64,000 bases of DNA from contig NZ_VFWX01000008.1 in NCBI RefSeq assembly GCF_006442965.1, forward strand, positions 186,001 through 250,000. Reading direction: 5' to 3'. Positions 54,284 through 63,993 of the stretch are shown one piece after another. The translations under genes and the position numbers were made by a program. The notes beneath the pieces were generated by a model. That model was not told the origin of the DNA. It worked only from the letters and a program-made list of their open reading frames with translations, and searched no databases. The stretch comes from Mesorhizobium sp. CU3. Its GTDB lineage: Bacteria > Pseudomonadota > Alphaproteobacteria > Rhizobiales > Rhizobiaceae. Each line of letters starts with the position of its first letter. Position 1 is the stretch's first letter.

Positions 54284-55090
54284 ATGCGATACGTGAAGAT
54301 CCTTGCTCTCGGCGTCGTTCTCGGATGGGCGACTGGTGTGCCGGCGGAGGCTTCGTCCTCGATCTGGTACAATTCGGAAGGCGGCAAGGTGCGGCTGGTG
54401 ACCGCCGGAAAACCGGATGAATCCGGCAAGATCCACGGCGTGCTCGACATCGCGTTGAAACCCGGCTGGAAGACCTATTGGCGCGATCCTGGCGATGCCG
54501 GGGTGCCGCCGCAGCTCGACATATCGGGCAGCACGAACATCGCCGATGTGCGTTTGATGTTCCCGCCGCCGCAGCGGCATGACGACGGCTACGGCAAATG
54601 GGCGGGCTATGACCGACCGGTCTCGCTTCCGGTGACCTTCACGCTTGCCGCGCCCGGCCAGCCGGCGACGATCGACGCCAACATCTTCCTCGGCATTTGC
54701 CAGACGATCTGCATTCCGGTGCAGACGCGGCTCAGCGTCGACCCGGCCTCCGACCCGGACAATGCGGAAGACGCGGCGGTGGTGAAGACGGCGCAAGCCA
54801 TGCTGCCCGAGCCGTCGCGGCCGGATTTCAGCGTCAGCATGCTGCCCGGCGACCACGAGACGCTGGTCGTCCAGGCGCAGTCGCCGGGCGATCCGGAAGC
54901 CGTCGACTTCTTCATCGCCGGCGAGCGCGACTACATGTTCGGCGCGCCGGTGCGCAGCGAGAAGGACGGCAAGCTGGTGTTCACCGTGCCGATCCTAGAC
55001 CGGCCGGCGGCGACGCCCACGGATGGCGGACTCTATTATACGCTGACCAGCGCGGAAGGTTCGGTGGACGGGCTCTTGCCTTTCCCTTGA
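54284..55090 (+). CDS. DsbD N-terminal-domain-like periplasmic protein
   Basis: 268 residues. Signal peptide (to about residue 22). The domain has SGKIHGVLDIALKPGWKTYWRDPGDAGVPP, characteristic of the alpha domain of DsbD/ScsB, and a redox cysteine pair in GICQTICIP. The membrane and thioredoxin domains of DsbD are absent. Probably a stand-alone periplasmic thiol reductant or copper-tolerance protein. It is 130 bases upstream of a peroxiredoxin gene, so may be part of a thiol-redox unit. Confidence 0.88.
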   Translation: MRYVKILALGVVLGWATGVPAEASSSIWYNSEGGKVRLVTAGKPDESGKIHGVLDIALKPGWKTYWRDPGDAGVPPQLDISGSTNIADVRLMFPPPQRHDDGYGKWAGYDRPVSLPVTFTLAAPGQPATIDANIFLGICQTICIPVQTRLSVDPASDPDNAEDAAVVKTAQAMLPEPSRPDFSVSMLPGDHETLVVQAQSPGDPEAVDFFIAGERDYMFGAPVRSEKDGKLVFTVPILDRPAATPTDGGLYYTLTSAEGSVDGLLPFP

Positions 55091-55220
55091 TCCAGGCGAC
55101 CTTGGGCCGAAAATTCCGACCGACGCGCTTCTGGAACGATGCTCAGAGGTTGCTGGCGGCCGCTCAGTCCGATATCGAAGGCATCGATCCTTCCCATCCA
55201 TCCCCCCAGCGAGGCTTCCC

Positions 55221-55703
55221 ATGACGATTTCGGTTGGCGAAAAACTGCCCGGCGCGACTTTCAAGATCATGACCGCGGACGGCGCCAAGCCGATCACGGG
55301 AGACGAGATTTTCGCCGGCAAGAAGGTGGTGCTGTTCGGCGTCCCCGGCGCCTTCACGCCAACCTGCTCCAACAACCATTTGCCGGGTTATCTCGAAAAT
55401 CATGACGCCATCCTGGCGCGCGGCGTCGACACGATCGCCGTCGTCTCGGTCAACGACGTGCATGTGATGGGCGCCTGGGCGCGCTTCACCGGCGGCGAAG
55501 GCAAGATCCTCTACCTCGCCGACGGCAGCGCCGATTTCGCCAAGTCGGTCGGCCTCGACAACGATCTTTCCACCGCCGGCATGGGCCTGCGCTCGAAGCG
55601 GTTTTCGATGATCGTCGACGACGGCAAGGTCACCGCGATCAACGTCGAGACCAAGCCGGGTGTCGACGAAAGCGGCGCGGCCAAGATCCTCGAGCAGCTC
55701 TAG
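55221..55703 (+). CDS. Peroxiredoxin, Prx5/AhpE-like
   Basis: 160 residues. Peroxidatic cysteine is Cys49 in VPGAFTPTCSNNHLPGY. VNDVHVMGAWARF and the Arg of LRSKRFSMIVDDG are typical of Prx5 enzymes, which reduce hydrogen and alkyl peroxides. There is no resolving Cys or glutaredoxin domain visible, so it probably uses GSH or thioredoxin. Ends just before a RIME-like repeat. Confidence 0.95.
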   Translation: MTISVGEKLPGATFKIMTADGAKPITGDEIFAGKKVVLFGVPGAFTPTCSNNHLPGYLENHDAILARGVDTIAVVSVNDVHVMGAWARFTGGEGKILYLADGSADFAKSVGLDNDLSTAGMGLRSKRFSMIVDDGKVTAINVETKPGVDESGAAKILEQL

Positions 55704-55800
55704 ATAAGGATGACGCTTCGTTGACCCGCCATCCTGATCTCATTCTTTGTTGGGGCATGATCTTGTCCGAAAACCGGTTCCCACTTTTCGGGATCATGCC
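55704..55800. repeat. RIME-like palindromic element abutting a start codon
   Basis: AGGATG (55707-55712) and CATCCT (55730-55735) form the left dyad. GGCATGATC (55754-55762) and GATCATGCC (55792-55800) with inner CCGAAAA/TTTTCGG form the right one. Its last base is immediately before the DUF2938 ATG. Same family as 35513-35605. Confidence 0.72.
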
Positions 55801-56280
55801 ATGATGCTCGACATCCTCTGGCGAGGGGTGGCGATCGGCATCGGCGCCACCGTGCTCATGGATATCTGGGCGATCATCCTCAACAAGGCGATCGGCCAAC
55901 CCTTGCCCAATTGGGGCATGGTCGGACGCTGGGTCCGGCATCTGCCGCAAAGGGTGTTCCACGACGATATCGGCAAGGCCGCGCCCTATGCGCATGAGAA
56001 GGCGCTCGGCTGGGTCTTTCACTACCTGGTCGGCATCCTTTACGGCGTGATCCTGGTCGTGCTCGCCGGCGCGGACTGGCTAGCCAACCCGACCTTCCTG
56101 CCGGCTTTCATCCTCGGCATCGTCACGGTCGGCGCCGGCTGGTTTCTGCTGGCGCCAGGCATGGGCGCCGGCTGGGCGGCGTCCAAAACGCCCAATCCGA
56201 CGAAGGTGCGCGCGCTCAACCTCGTGGCGCACACGGTGTTCGCCTTCGGAATGTTCTCGACGGCGCTGCTGATCCGGTGA
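55801..56280 (+). CDS. DUF2938 membrane protein
   Basis: 159 residues with four membrane helices. Motifs LMDIWAIILNKAIGQPLPNWGMVGRWVRHLPQG-like and ALGWVFHYLVGILYGV are typical of DUF2938. Function unknown. The start is unusual: ATG directly follows the RIME-like repeat, so the ribosome site must lie within that element (GGGATC eight bases upstream is the best candidate). An in-frame start inside the repeat (55747) is unlikely. Confidence 0.82.
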   Translation: MMLDILWRGVAIGIGATVLMDIWAIILNKAIGQPLPNWGMVGRWVRHLPQRVFHDDIGKAAPYAHEKALGWVFHYLVGILYGVILVVLAGADWLANPTFLPAFILGIVTVGAGWFLLAPGMGAGWAASKTPNPTKVRALNLVAHTVFAFGMFSTALLIR

Positions 56281-56283
56281 ACG

Positions 56284-56871
56284 TCAATTGCCGTCTGGTG
56301 GCCGGACATCTATCGGCCGCCATTTGTGAAGAACGCGGCGCGAGCCGGTATCCCAAGCAAAATAATTGCCGCCGCCCGCCGGCTGATCCGCCTCGCGGCT
56401 GATTTCCCGCTCGCTGAGATGGAGCAGCAGCAGCGTTCCGACGCCGCCATGGCCAACGAAAGCGATGTCGGCTTTATTGGTCGCAAGCGCGGTTTCGACC
56501 TCGCTGACGATCCGGTCCTGCGCATCGATGGCGCGTTCCCAACCTCGGATGCTTTCCCGCGGCCTGGCGAAGAACTGGTCGGCGACCGCTTCGAATTCCG
56601 GGGGTGGCAGGAAGCCGGTCGCCGAGCGATCGTTCTCATGCATCCGCTGTCTCACCTCGACGTCGAGATGAAGATGTCCCGCCAGGACTTCCGCGGTTTC
56701 GATCGCCTTGCGCTCAGCGGACGAGACGATGTGCCTTATCGAGCCGACCCAAGGCTGGTCGAGCATGGCGACGGCCCTCGCTTGGCCGATGTCGGACAGT
56801 CCCCATTCCGGCACCGGAATGTCGGAATCGATGCGGACCTGCGGATGCGTGATGTAGTAGGCGATCGGCAC
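56284..56871 (-). CDS. Histidine phosphatase family protein (atypical active-site motif)
   Basis: 195 residues. The fold is recognisable from WGLSDIGQARAVAML, SSAERKAIETAEVLA and VGHGGVGTLLLLHL. The catalytic RHG at the N-terminus reads THP (His9 kept, Arg replaced by Thr). The second arginine (SSAERKA) and distal His (VGHGG) are present. Activity is therefore uncertain. Forms the end of the minus-strand ispH-thrB-rnhA cluster. Confidence 0.82.
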   Translation of the reverse strand: MPIAYYITHPQVRIDSDIPVPEWGLSDIGQARAVAMLDQPWVGSIRHIVSSAERKAIETAEVLAGHLHLDVEVRQRMHENDRSATGFLPPPEFEAVADQFFARPRESIRGWERAIDAQDRIVSEVETALATNKADIAFVGHGGVGTLLLLHLSEREISREADQPAGGGNYFAWDTGSRRVLHKWRPIDVRPPDGN

Positions 56872-56912
56872 GACGTGCTTCTCCGGTCAGAGCGCGGACA
56901 CGTCCACCGAAA

Positions 56913-57458
56913 TCAATAGCTCTGGGTCGAGCGCCGTGGCCTCGGGGTTGCCGGCTGCTTTGCCGGGGCGGCCGGCTTTGGCGCCGCTGCCGGCTTCGGT
57001 GTCGTCGAGACAGCCGACCCTTTCTTGAACGGCGCCATGCCCTCGCGCGCGAGCTCGTCGGCGCGTTCGTTCTCGGGATGGCCGGCATGGCCCTTGACCC
57101 AATTCCAGGTGACCTTGTGACGGCGGTTGGCCTCGTCCAGCGCCTGCCACAGCTCGCCGTTCTTCACCGGCTTCTTGTCGGCGGTCTTCCAGCCATTTTT
57201 CTTCCAGCCATGGATCCATTTGGAAATGCCGTCCATGACGTATTTGCTGTCGGTGTGCAGCTCGACGGTGCAAGGCTCCTTCAGCGCGTTGAGCGCGGTG
57301 ATGGCGGCCAGCAGTTCCATGCGGTTGTTGGTCGTCTCGGCCTCGCCGCCCGACAATTCCTTGGTCTTGCCGTTGAAGCGCAATATGGCGCCCCAGCCGC
57401 CCGGCCCGGGATTGCCGGAGCAGGCGCCGTCGGTGAAGATTTCAACCTGCTTGTTCAT
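56913..57458 (-). CDS. rnhA: Ribonuclease HI
   Basis: 181 residues. Degrades RNA in RNA-DNA hybrids. The catalytic carboxylates Asp10, Glu48, Asp70 and a distal Asp near 134 (ERADELA) are all present, along with the basic protrusion ([20 protein letters not shown]). A Pro/Ala/Lys-rich tail (about 150-181) extends beyond the E. coli length and probably is disordered. Start overlaps the thrB stop by four bases. Confidence 0.96.
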   Translation of the reverse strand: MNKQVEIFTDGACSGNPGPGGWGAILRFNGKTKELSGGEAETTNNRMELLAAITALNALKEPCTVELHTDSKYVMDGISKWIHGWKKNGWKTADKKPVKNGELWQALDEANRRHKVTWNWVKGHAGHPENERADELAREGMAPFKKGSAVSTTPKPAAAPKPAAPAKQPATPRPRRSTQSY

Positions 57459-58417
57459 TTGAGCCCGTATTCGGATGGCGATCGGATGGCACGGTGGAAG
57501 CGCATGCGGCGGATATATTCCGTCGGATCGCGCTTCATCACCAGCCCACCGTCGGGAATGGTCAGCCAGTCATAGAGCCTGGTCAGCATGAAGCGCAGCG
57601 CCGAGCCGCGCGCCAGCATCGGCAGCGCCGCCTTCTCGTCATCCGAGAGCGGCCGCACCGACTGGTAGCCGGCGAGCAGCGCCGCGCCCTTGGTCAAATT
57701 GAAGGAAAAATCCTTCTCGAAGCACCAGGCGTTGAGGCAGGTGGCGACGTCATAGGCGTAGAGATCGTCGCAGGCGAAATAGAAGTCGATCAGCCCCGAC
57801 AGCTTCTCGCCAAGGAAGAAGACATTGTCCGGGAACAGATCAGCATGGATGATGCCTTGCGGCAGGCCGGCGGGCCAGTTGCGCTCGAAGTCGGCGAAAT
57901 CGGCATCGACCTCGGCCGCAAGTCCCGGCTCGACCTCGTCGGCGCGAGCACGAGCGGCGTCCCACAGCTTTCGCCAGCCGTCGATGGCCAACGCATTCGG
58001 GCGCTGCATCGCAAAATCCCGGCCGGCGAGATGGAGCTCGGCCAGCGCCTTGCCGACCTCGCCGCAATGCGCGGCGGTCGGGCGCCTCAGCGACAGGCCT
58101 TCGAGGAAGGTGATGATGACGGCGGGCCGCCCGGCAAGCGTGCCGATGACGGCGCCGTCATGCGCGGTGACCGGCAGCGGGCAGGAAATCCCCTTTCGCG
58201 CCAGATGGCCCATCAAGCCGAGAAAGAAAGGCAGATCGGCCTTGTCGACCCGCTTCTCGTAGAGCGTGAGGATGTAGGAGCCGGTCGAGGCATGGACGAG
58301 GAAATTGGAATTCTCGGTGCCTTCGGCGATGCCCTTGTAGGACAGGAGCTCGCCGACCGGATAGGCCTTCAGGAACGCGCTGAGTTCGTTCTCGTTGACG
58401 TCGGTATAGACGGCCAT
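57455..58417 (-). CDS. thrB: Homoserine kinase (ThrB, APH-fold type)
   Basis: 320 residues. Phosphorylates homoserine in threonine synthesis. Kinase fold of the aminoglycoside phosphotransferase type: catalytic loop [14 protein letters not shown] and metal motif [28 protein letters not shown] at the N-terminus is typical of alphaproteobacterial ThrB. Sits between ispH and rnhA, 6 bases after ispH. Confidence 0.95.
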   Translation of the reverse strand: MAVYTDVNENELSAFLKAYPVGELLSYKGIAEGTENSNFLVHASTGSYILTLYEKRVDKADLPFFLGLMGHLARKGISCPLPVTAHDGAVIGTLAGRPAVIITFLEGLSLRRPTAAHCGEVGKALAELHLAGRDFAMQRPNALAIDGWRKLWDAARARADEVEPGLAAEVDADFADFERNWPAGLPQGIIHADLFPDNVFFLGEKLSGLIDFYFACDDLYAYDVATCLNAWCFEKDFSFNLTKGAALLAGYQSVRPLSDDEKAALPMLARGSALRFMLTRLYDWLTIPDGGLVMKRDPTEYIRRMRFHRAIRSPSEYGLK

Positions 58418-58423
58418 GCGGGC

Positions 58424-59428
58424 TCACGCGGCTCCGTTGACGAAGGCCATGTCGGCCGCCGTCAGTTCGACATCGCGCAGCACCCGCATCACCGGAAAAT
58501 CCTCCGTCTCGGTGGCCGTGATGGCCAGGTCGATGGTGACGTCGAAGCGCTGCCGGAAGGCGTCGATGATCTCGTCGACGATGATCTCCGGCGCCGAGGC
58601 GCCGGCCGACAGGCCAAGCGTCGAAATCCCGCCGATCTCATCCCACGGAATTTCCGCGGCCCGCTGCACGAGAAGCGACATCGCGGCGCCCGCGCGCTCC
58701 GCCACTTCGACAAGGCGGCGCGAATTCGAGGAATTGGGCGCGCCGACGATGAGGAAAAGGTCGGCGCCGGCCGCCGTTTCCTTCACCGCTTCCTGGCGGT
58801 TGGTGGTTGCGTAGCAGATCGATTCGGCCGCCGGCGCCTGCATAGCGGGAAAACGCTCCTGCAGCGCGCGGATGATGCCGGCCGTATCCTCCACCGACAG
58901 CGTGGTCTGGGTGACGAAGCCAAGCGCCTTGGGATCGGCCGGCTCGAGCTTCGCCGCATCCGCCTCGGTCTCGACCAGGGTGACGGCGCCTTCCGGCAAC
59001 TGCCCCATGGTGCCGATCACCTCGGGATGACCGGCATGGCCGATCAAGAGCACATGGCGGCCGAGCCGCTGGTGGCGCATGGCCTGCTTGTGCACTTTCG
59101 ACACCAGCGGACAGGTGGCGTCGAGATAGAAAAGCTCACGCGCCTGGGCATCCGCCGGCACCGATTTCGGCACGCCATGAGCGGAAAACACGACAGGGCT
59201 TTGCCGATGCTCCGGCGGGATCTCGGAGAGTTCCTCGATGAACACGGCGCCCAGGCTCTGCAGGCCCTCGACAACATACCGGTTGTGCACGATCTCGTGG
59301 CGGACATAGACCGGCGCGCCGTATTTCTTCAGCGCCAGCACGACGATCTGGATGGCGCGGTCGACGCCGGCGCAGAAGCCGCGCGGCTGGCAGAGCCGGA
59401 TTGTCAGCGGTGGCTTTTTCTCAGTCAT
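58424..59428 (-). CDS. ispH: 4-hydroxy-3-methylbut-2-enyl diphosphate reductase
   Basis: 334 residues from ATG 59428. Last enzyme of the MEP isoprenoid route, forming IPP and DMAPP. The three cluster cysteines occur in [23 protein letters not shown] and [17 protein letters not shown] and GHAGHPEV carry substrate-binding His. Length matches the family. Six bases upstream of thrB on the same strand; IPP/DMAPP also supplies the farnesyl group used by CtaB nearby. Confidence 0.97.
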   Translation of the reverse strand: MTEKKPPLTIRLCQPRGFCAGVDRAIQIVVLALKKYGAPVYVRHEIVHNRYVVEGLQSLGAVFIEELSEIPPEHRQSPVVFSAHGVPKSVPADAQARELFYLDATCPLVSKVHKQAMRHQRLGRHVLLIGHAGHPEVIGTMGQLPEGAVTLVETEADAAKLEPADPKALGFVTQTTLSVEDTAGIIRALQERFPAMQAPAAESICYATTNRQEAVKETAAGADLFLIVGAPNSSNSRRLVEVAERAGAAMSLLVQRAAEIPWDEIGGISTLGLSAGASAPEIIVDEIIDAFRQRFDVTIDLAITATETEDFPVMRVLRDVELTAADMAFVNGAA

Positions 59429-59505
59429 CAAATGCGGGCCGGTTCAGTGGAAAATCCTGTGGCGAAATGAGGTGCGCACCCCTGCCCTGTCAAGAGCAGC
59501 GGGCC

Positions 59506-60261
59506 TCACGCTTGTTTCGCCGGACGGCGAAGCCTTAGGATAAGCACCGCGGCAAGGGCCGCCGCCAGCCCATACCAGGTCACCGCATATTGCAGATGGT
59601 TGTTGGGCAGGTCGATGATGGTGACGCCGCCGACCGGCAGGCCGCCGGGATTGGGCGTCTTGTCGGCATCGATGAAGAACGGCACCAGCAAGAAGCCTGC
59701 CGGCAGGCCGGCAGTCGCCGCCATGACATCGCGGTCCTTCCAGAAGAAGATGTTCTTTGCGACGTCGTTGTCGGGCAGCATCATTGACGGCTTTGCCGGC
59801 AGCGGGTTACGCGCGAGACCGGTCACCGTCACCTGGCCGGCGACCTCGCCCTTCGGACGCTTGGCCGGATCCTTGAGGTCGTAGGGGACAAAGCCACGAT
59901 TGACGAGCACGAAGCGGCCGTCATCGAGCTTCAGCGGCGTGTAGACGTTGAAGCCGCTGTCGCCTTCCCAGGTCGAAAAGAAATGCCGTTCGCCCTGATG
60001 CAGGAAGGTGCCGGTCACCGTCACCGGCATGTATTCGACATCGTGCGAGGCGGCGAACTCCTTCTCGATATCGGCGAGCGGCAGCGGCGCGGCATGCGTG
60101 CGCTTGTCGATGGTCGCGAGCAGGTCTTCCTTCCAATGCAGGCGCTGCACCTGCCAGGTGCCGAGCCCGAGCAGGATGGCGAACAGCACCAAGCCAAGGC
60201 CAAGCAGCAAGGCCGAGCGCGGCCGCGAACGGCCTGCGCCTGCAACGATCGTATCGCTCAT
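59506..60261 (-). CDS. SURF1-family cytochrome oxidase assembly protein
   Basis: 251 residues. Two membrane helices, one near residues 15-35 and one near the C-terminus (TWYGLAAALAAVLIL), surround a periplasmic domain. GTWQVQRLHWK and NVYTPLKLDDGRFVLVNRGFVP are SURF1 signatures. Aids heme insertion into cytochrome c oxidase subunit I. Start overlaps the DUF983 stop (ATGA). Longer frames upstream are not used. Confidence 0.94.
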   Translation of the reverse strand: MSDTIVAGAGRSRPRSALLLGLGLVLFAILLGLGTWQVQRLHWKEDLLATIDKRTHAAPLPLADIEKEFAASHDVEYMPVTVTGTFLHQGERHFFSTWEGDSGFNVYTPLKLDDGRFVLVNRGFVPYDLKDPAKRPKGEVAGQVTVTGLARNPLPAKPSMMLPDNDVAKNIFFWKDRDVMAATAGLPAGFLLVPFFIDADKTPNPGGLPVGGVTIIDLPNNHLQYAVTWYGLAAALAAVLILRLRRPAKQA

Positions 60262-60644
60262 TGGCCGGTGTCCAGCCTGCCTTCGGCGGCTTTCTTGGAA
60301 TATTGCAAGGTGATCAGCACGCCCTTGATCAGACGCAGCGCCGTCAGGCAAAGTACCAGCGCCAGCGGCAGCCAGATGAGGAAATGCAGCCAGAGCGGCG
60401 GGCTGAGCGCGACTTCCATCCACAGTGCCAAGCCGACGACGATGAAGCCGATGATCAGGATGACGAAGACCGCAGGGCCGTCGCCGGCATCGGCGAAGGA
60501 ATAGTCGAGACCGCAATTGTAGCAACGCTTGCCGACGGTGAGGAACCCGGAGAACAGCTTGCCCTCGCCGCAGCGCGGGCAGCGTCCGTGCAGGCCGGCC
60601 GAGATCGGGTCGATGGGTGGCCAGATCGCCTTGTCGTCGCTCAT
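60258..60644 (-). CDS. DUF983 membrane protein with zinc ribbon
   Basis: 128 residues. Cysteine pairs in GRCPRCGEGKLF and KRCYNCGLDY form a small zinc ribbon. Two membrane helices follow (about 58-105). DUF983 proteins are encoded with cytochrome oxidase genes in alphaproteobacteria; role unknown, presumably oxidase assembly. Overlaps both the L,D-transpeptidase and SURF1 genes by four bases. Confidence 0.93.
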   Translation of the reverse strand: MSDDKAIWPPIDPISAGLHGRCPRCGEGKLFSGFLTVGKRCYNCGLDYSFADAGDGPAVFVILIIGFIVVGLALWMEVALSPPLWLHFLIWLPLALVLCLTALRLIKGVLITLQYSKKAAEGRLDTGQ

Positions 60645-61147
60645 CTCACAATCTCGATCGGTGTGCCGTCGGCCACCATTGTCCAGATTTCATCCATGTC
60701 GGAATCCGTAACCGCAACGCAGCCGTCGGTCCAGTCGACCAATTGAAGCAGCCGGCCCATCCAGCCGAAACCGTTCGGCTGGCCATGGATCATGATAAAG
60801 CCGCCGGGATGGACGCCGCGCGACTTTGCCGCCGCGATGTCATCGGCGTTTGGATAGGAGATATGGATCGACCGGTGCGCGACGCTGTTGGGATTGCGCC
60901 AGTCGAGCACATAGCGCCCTTCCGGCGTTCGCTCGTCGCCTTCCTGTTGTTTATGACCGATCGGGGCGCCGCCGAGCGCGATGCCGTAGCTGCGCAGGAT
61001 CTTGCCTGCGCCGATCAGTTGCAGCTGCCGTTGCGACTTCTCGACCCGCACCAGGTCGACCTTCTGCCGAGGCGGCCCATTGCGTTCGAGCAGCGGGACC
61101 GTCGCGATCAGATACGCGCAGATGGTCAGGGAAATTTTCGCCCACAT
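60641..61147 (-). CDS. YkuD-type L,D-transpeptidase (YafK-like)
   Basis: 168 residues. N-terminal hydrophobic segment (to about residue 18) as signal or anchor. Catalytic region shows HGQPNGFGW and WTDGCVAVTDSDMDEIW, where Cys is nucleophile. This YafK-like subtype attaches or trims peptidoglycan cross-links. Inserted between ctaE and the DUF983-SURF1 pair and overlapping DUF983 by four bases. Preceded by a palindromic repeat. Confidence 0.9.
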   Translation of the reverse strand: MWAKISLTICAYLIATVPLLERNGPPRQKVDLVRVEKSQRQLQLIGAGKILRSYGIALGGAPIGHKQQEGDERTPEGRYVLDWRNPNSVAHRSIHISYPNADDIAAAKSRGVHPGGFIMIHGQPNGFGWMGRLLQLVDWTDGCVAVTDSDMDEIWTMVADGTPIEIVR

Positions 61148-61153
61148 TGGTTT

Positions 61154-61250
61154 GAGCGGTTCGCCGTTTCACGGAAACGGCGAACCGCTCTATCTCCTTT
61201 TTACGCAATTCCGGACGGAAAACCGCTTCACACTTTTCCTGGAATTGCTT
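61154..61250. repeat. Two-part palindromic intergenic repeat
   Basis: Part one is a 17-bp perfect stem, GAGCGGTTCGCCGTTTC (61154-61170) with its complement (61174-61190). Part two is GCAATTCC (61205-61212) with GGAATTGC (61241-61248), inner GGAAAA/TTTTCC. A shortened inverted copy is at 30935-30992. Confidence 0.75.
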
Positions 61251-61281
61251 CAGCGATGGCCAGCCATTGCGCCCAAAAGAA

Positions 61282-61312
61282 GAAGGCGGCGCGCGTCGCT
61301 GCGGCCGCCTTC
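61282..61312 (-). terminator. Intrinsic terminator after ctaE
   Basis: GAAGGCGGC (61282-61290) pairs with GCCGCCTTC (61304-61312). On the minus strand the stem is followed by TTCTTTT. It lies about 65 bases downstream of the ctaE stop and would end the cta operon. Confidence 0.65.
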
Positions 61313-61375
61313 GAAACTCCTGAAAAAATGCTGAAAGCAAACTCCGGAAAAACCGCTGCGCGCTTTCCCGGTTTA

Positions 61376-62257
61376 TCAGTGGCCCTCGATCAGCGCGCCG
61401 GTCGAGCCCCAGACATAGATGGCGCTGAACAGGAACAGCCAGACCACGTCGACGAAGTGCCAGTACCAGGCCGCCGCCTCGAAGCCGAAATGCTGCTTCG
61501 GGGTGAAGTCGCCCTTCCAGGCGCGCACCAGGCAGACCAGCAGGAAGATGGTGCCGATGATGACGTGGAAGCCGTGGAAGCCTGTCGCCATGAAGAAGGT
61601 GGCGCCGTAAATGGAATCCTTGAAGCCGAACGGCGCGTGCATGTATTCGTAGGCCTGCACCATGGTGAAGAGCATGCCGAGGCCGACGGTCAGCACCAGG
61701 CCGTTGATCAGGCCCTTGCGGTCGCCGTGAAGCAGCGCATGGTGCGCCCAGGTCACCGTCGTGCCCGACAGAAGCAGGATGATGGTGTTGTAGAGCGGTA
61801 GGTGGAAGGGGTCGAGGACCTCGAGACCCTTCGGCGGCCAGACGCCGCCGGTGAAGGCGGTGCGGGCATACTGGATCTGCTCGCTAGGGAACAGGCTGGC
61901 GTCGAAATAGGCCCAGAACCAGGCGACGAAGAACATCACCTCGGAGGCGATGAACATGATCATGCCGTAGCGCAGGTGCAGCGACACGACGCGCGTGTGG
62001 TGCCCCTCATGCGCTTCCTTGATGGTGTCCGACCACCAGGCGAACATCGTATAGAGCACGATGATCAGGCCGATGAAGAACAGCCACGGATTGGCGATGT
62101 TGTGGCCGAAGATCGGGAAGTTGCCGGCCTTCAGATACTGCATCAAGGCGACGCCGCCGATGGCCATGACCAGAGCGCCGATCGAGCCCAGGAACGGCCA
62201 GGGGCTCGGGTTGACGAGATGGTAGTCGTGTTGTGGTTTTGCGTGCGCGTCTGCCAT
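61376..62257 (-). CDS. ctaE: Cytochrome c oxidase subunit III
   Basis: 293 residues with seven helices. Starts [20 protein letters not shown]; family motifs [32 protein letters not shown] and [18 protein letters not shown] with the conserved Glu/His positions. Part of aa3-type oxidase. One base after the ctaG stop. Its terminator is at 61282-61312. Confidence 0.96.
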   Translation of the reverse strand: MADAHAKPQHDYHLVNPSPWPFLGSIGALVMAIGGVALMQYLKAGNFPIFGHNIANPWLFFIGLIIVLYTMFAWWSDTIKEAHEGHHTRVVSLHLRYGMIMFIASEVMFFVAWFWAYFDASLFPSEQIQYARTAFTGGVWPPKGLEVLDPFHLPLYNTIILLLSGTTVTWAHHALLHGDRKGLINGLVLTVGLGMLFTMVQAYEYMHAPFGFKDSIYGATFFMATGFHGFHVIIGTIFLLVCLVRAWKGDFTPKQHFGFEAAAWYWHFVDVVWLFLFSAIYVWGSTGALIEGH

Positions 62258-62258
62258 A

Positions 62259-62885
62259 TCAACCCCCGAGGCTTGCTTCGGAATTGGAAATTTTGTTGGT
62301 GCCGCCGGCGGCGGGCGCGGACGAGGCCACCGGCTGTTTCTTTTCGACCGGGAACATCGTGTAGGACAGGGTGATGGTCTTCAAGTCCTTGAGTTCCGGG
62401 ACGTTGACGATGTCGGGATCGACGTAGAAGACGACCGGCATGTCCAGCGTCTCGCCGGGCTTCAGCGTCGTGTCGGTGAAGCAGAAGCACTCCACCTTGT
62501 TGAAATAGGCGCCGGCCATCTCGGGCTGCACGTTGAACGAGGCGCGGCCGGTGATCGGCGTATCGAACTTGTTGGTGGCGCTGTAATGCGCCTGCGCCGT
62601 TGCGCCGATCTTGATCGTGACCGAGCGGGCAACCGGCTCGAACTGCCACGGGATGCCGTTGGTGTTGGCGTCGAAGCGGATGGTGAGTTCGCGGTCGAGC
62701 ACGCGGCCGGCATATTGCCTTTCGGCGCGTTGCGTGGTGCCGCCATAGCCGGTCACCTGGCAAAACATCTTGTAGAGCGGCACCGCGGCATAGGCCATGC
62801 CGACCATGCCGGTGAAAAAGGCCAGACAGACGGCGGCGACGATGCCGTTGTTGACCTTGCGGGGCGTGCTCGTCTTGCCGCTCAT
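62259..62885 (-). CDS. ctaG: Cytochrome c oxidase assembly protein CtaG (Cox11)
   Basis: 208 residues. One N-terminal helix ([23 protein letters not shown]) followed by [12 protein letters not shown] and a periplasmic beta domain. Copper site CFCF in KVECFCFTD. Delivers copper to the CuB centre of subunit I. Start overlaps the coxF stop by one base (TGATG). Confidence 0.96.
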   Translation of the reverse strand: MSGKTSTPRKVNNGIVAAVCLAFFTGMVGMAYAAVPLYKMFCQVTGYGGTTQRAERQYAGRVLDRELTIRFDANTNGIPWQFEPVARSVTIKIGATAQAHYSATNKFDTPITGRASFNVQPEMAGAYFNKVECFCFTDTTLKPGETLDMPVVFYVDPDIVNVPELKDLKTITLSYTMFPVEKKQPVASSAPAAGGTNKISNSEASLGG

Positions 62886-63076
62886 CAGCCGCCTCCCAGC
62901 AGGCCGGAGCCGGTGATGCTGTTGCCATGGTGGCCGAAGCGCACGATGGTGACGGCATAGAAGATGGCGACAAGCACCGCCAGCGCCACGCCGATGGCGA
63001 TGGAGCGGTTGCGGCGCGCCTTCTGCTGGCGTTCCGTCAGCGTCACCAGTTCGAGCTTCTTGTCGGCCACGATCAT
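62885..63076 (-). CDS. Small CoxF-like membrane protein
   Basis: 63 residues, one helix ([21 protein letters not shown]) after a charged N-terminus ([12 protein letters not shown]) and ending [15 protein letters not shown]. Short proteins of this kind sit between ctaB and ctaG in many alphaproteobacteria and are called CoxF. ATG overlaps the ctaB stop (ATGA) and the stop overlaps ctaG. Function in oxidase assembly is presumed. Confidence 0.85.
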   Translation of the reverse strand: MIVADKKLELVTLTERQQKARRNRSIAIGVALAVLVAIFYAVTIVRFGHHGNSITGSGLLGGG

Positions 63077-63993
63077 GCACCCCCCATCATCAGGGCGCGC
63101 CCGACCACGCTGTCGACGAGATAGGCGGCGAAAATGGCGAAGAGATAGAGCAGCGAATAGGCAAACAGCGCCTTGGCCGGCTTCATCGCGCGATCGTCGT
63201 CGCGCATGCGCAGCACCTTCCACGCGTACCAGACGAAGCCAAGACCGAGCAGGGCGGAAACCGCGCCATAGCCGACCGTGGTGTAGCCGAGCGCCCAAGG
63301 CAGCACGCCGATGGGCGCCAGGATCAGCGCATAGGCGAAAATCTGCCGGCGCGTCGAGGCCTCTCCGGCGACGTTCGGCATCATAGGGATGCCGGCGCGG
63401 GCATAATCATCAGACTTGAACAAAGCGAGCGCCCAGAAATGCGGCGGCGTCCACAGGAAGATGATCAGGAACAGGATGACGCTTTCGAGGCTGACCGATC
63501 CGGTCGCCGCGGCCCAGCCGATCACCGGCGGGATGGCGCCGGCGGCGCCGCCGATGACGATGTTCTGCGGCGTCCAGCGCTTCAGCCACATCGTGTAGAT
63601 GACGGCGTAGAAGAAGATTGTGAAGGCAAGCAGCGATGCCGACAGCCAGTTGACCAGTACGCCCAGCGTCATCACCGACAGCGCCGACAGTACAAGGCCG
63701 AAGCCCAGCGCTTCGCCCGGCGAGACGCGACCGGCCGGCACGGGGCGGCTGGCGGTCCTGGTCATCACCGCGTCGATGTCGGCGTCGTACCACATGTTGA
63801 GCGCGCCCGAGGCGCCGGCGCCGATGGCGATCGCCAAAATCGCGACGACCGCGATCAGCGGGTTGATGGCGACGGGCGCCGCGACCAGGCCGACAAAGGC
63901 GGTGAAGACGACCAGCGACATGACGCGTGGCTTCAGCAGGGCAAAGAAATCGCCCGCGGTCGCTTCCGAGATGCGAAAGCCCGCGTCCTCCAT
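63073..63993 (-). CDS. ctaB: Protoheme IX farnesyltransferase (heme O synthase)
   Basis: About 306 residues with nine helices. Prenyltransferase motifs [23 protein letters not shown] (Mg-binding Asp) and [29 protein letters not shown]. Makes heme O for aa3 oxidase. ATG 63993 is used; the frame is open to the window edge, so a longer N-terminus is possible. Coupled to coxF by ATGA. Confidence 0.95.
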   Translation of the reverse strand: MEDAGFRISEATAGDFFALLKPRVMSLVVFTAFVGLVAAPVAINPLIAVVAILAIAIGAGASGALNMWYDADIDAVMTRTASRPVPAGRVSPGEALGFGLVLSALSVMTLGVLVNWLSASLLAFTIFFYAVIYTMWLKRWTPQNIVIGGAAGAIPPVIGWAAATGSVSLESVILFLIIFLWTPPHFWALALFKSDDYARAGIPMMPNVAGEASTRRQIFAYALILAPIGVLPWALGYTTVGYGAVSALLGLGFVWYAWKVLRMRDDDRAMKPAKALFAYSLLYLFAIFAAYLVDSVVGRALMMGGA

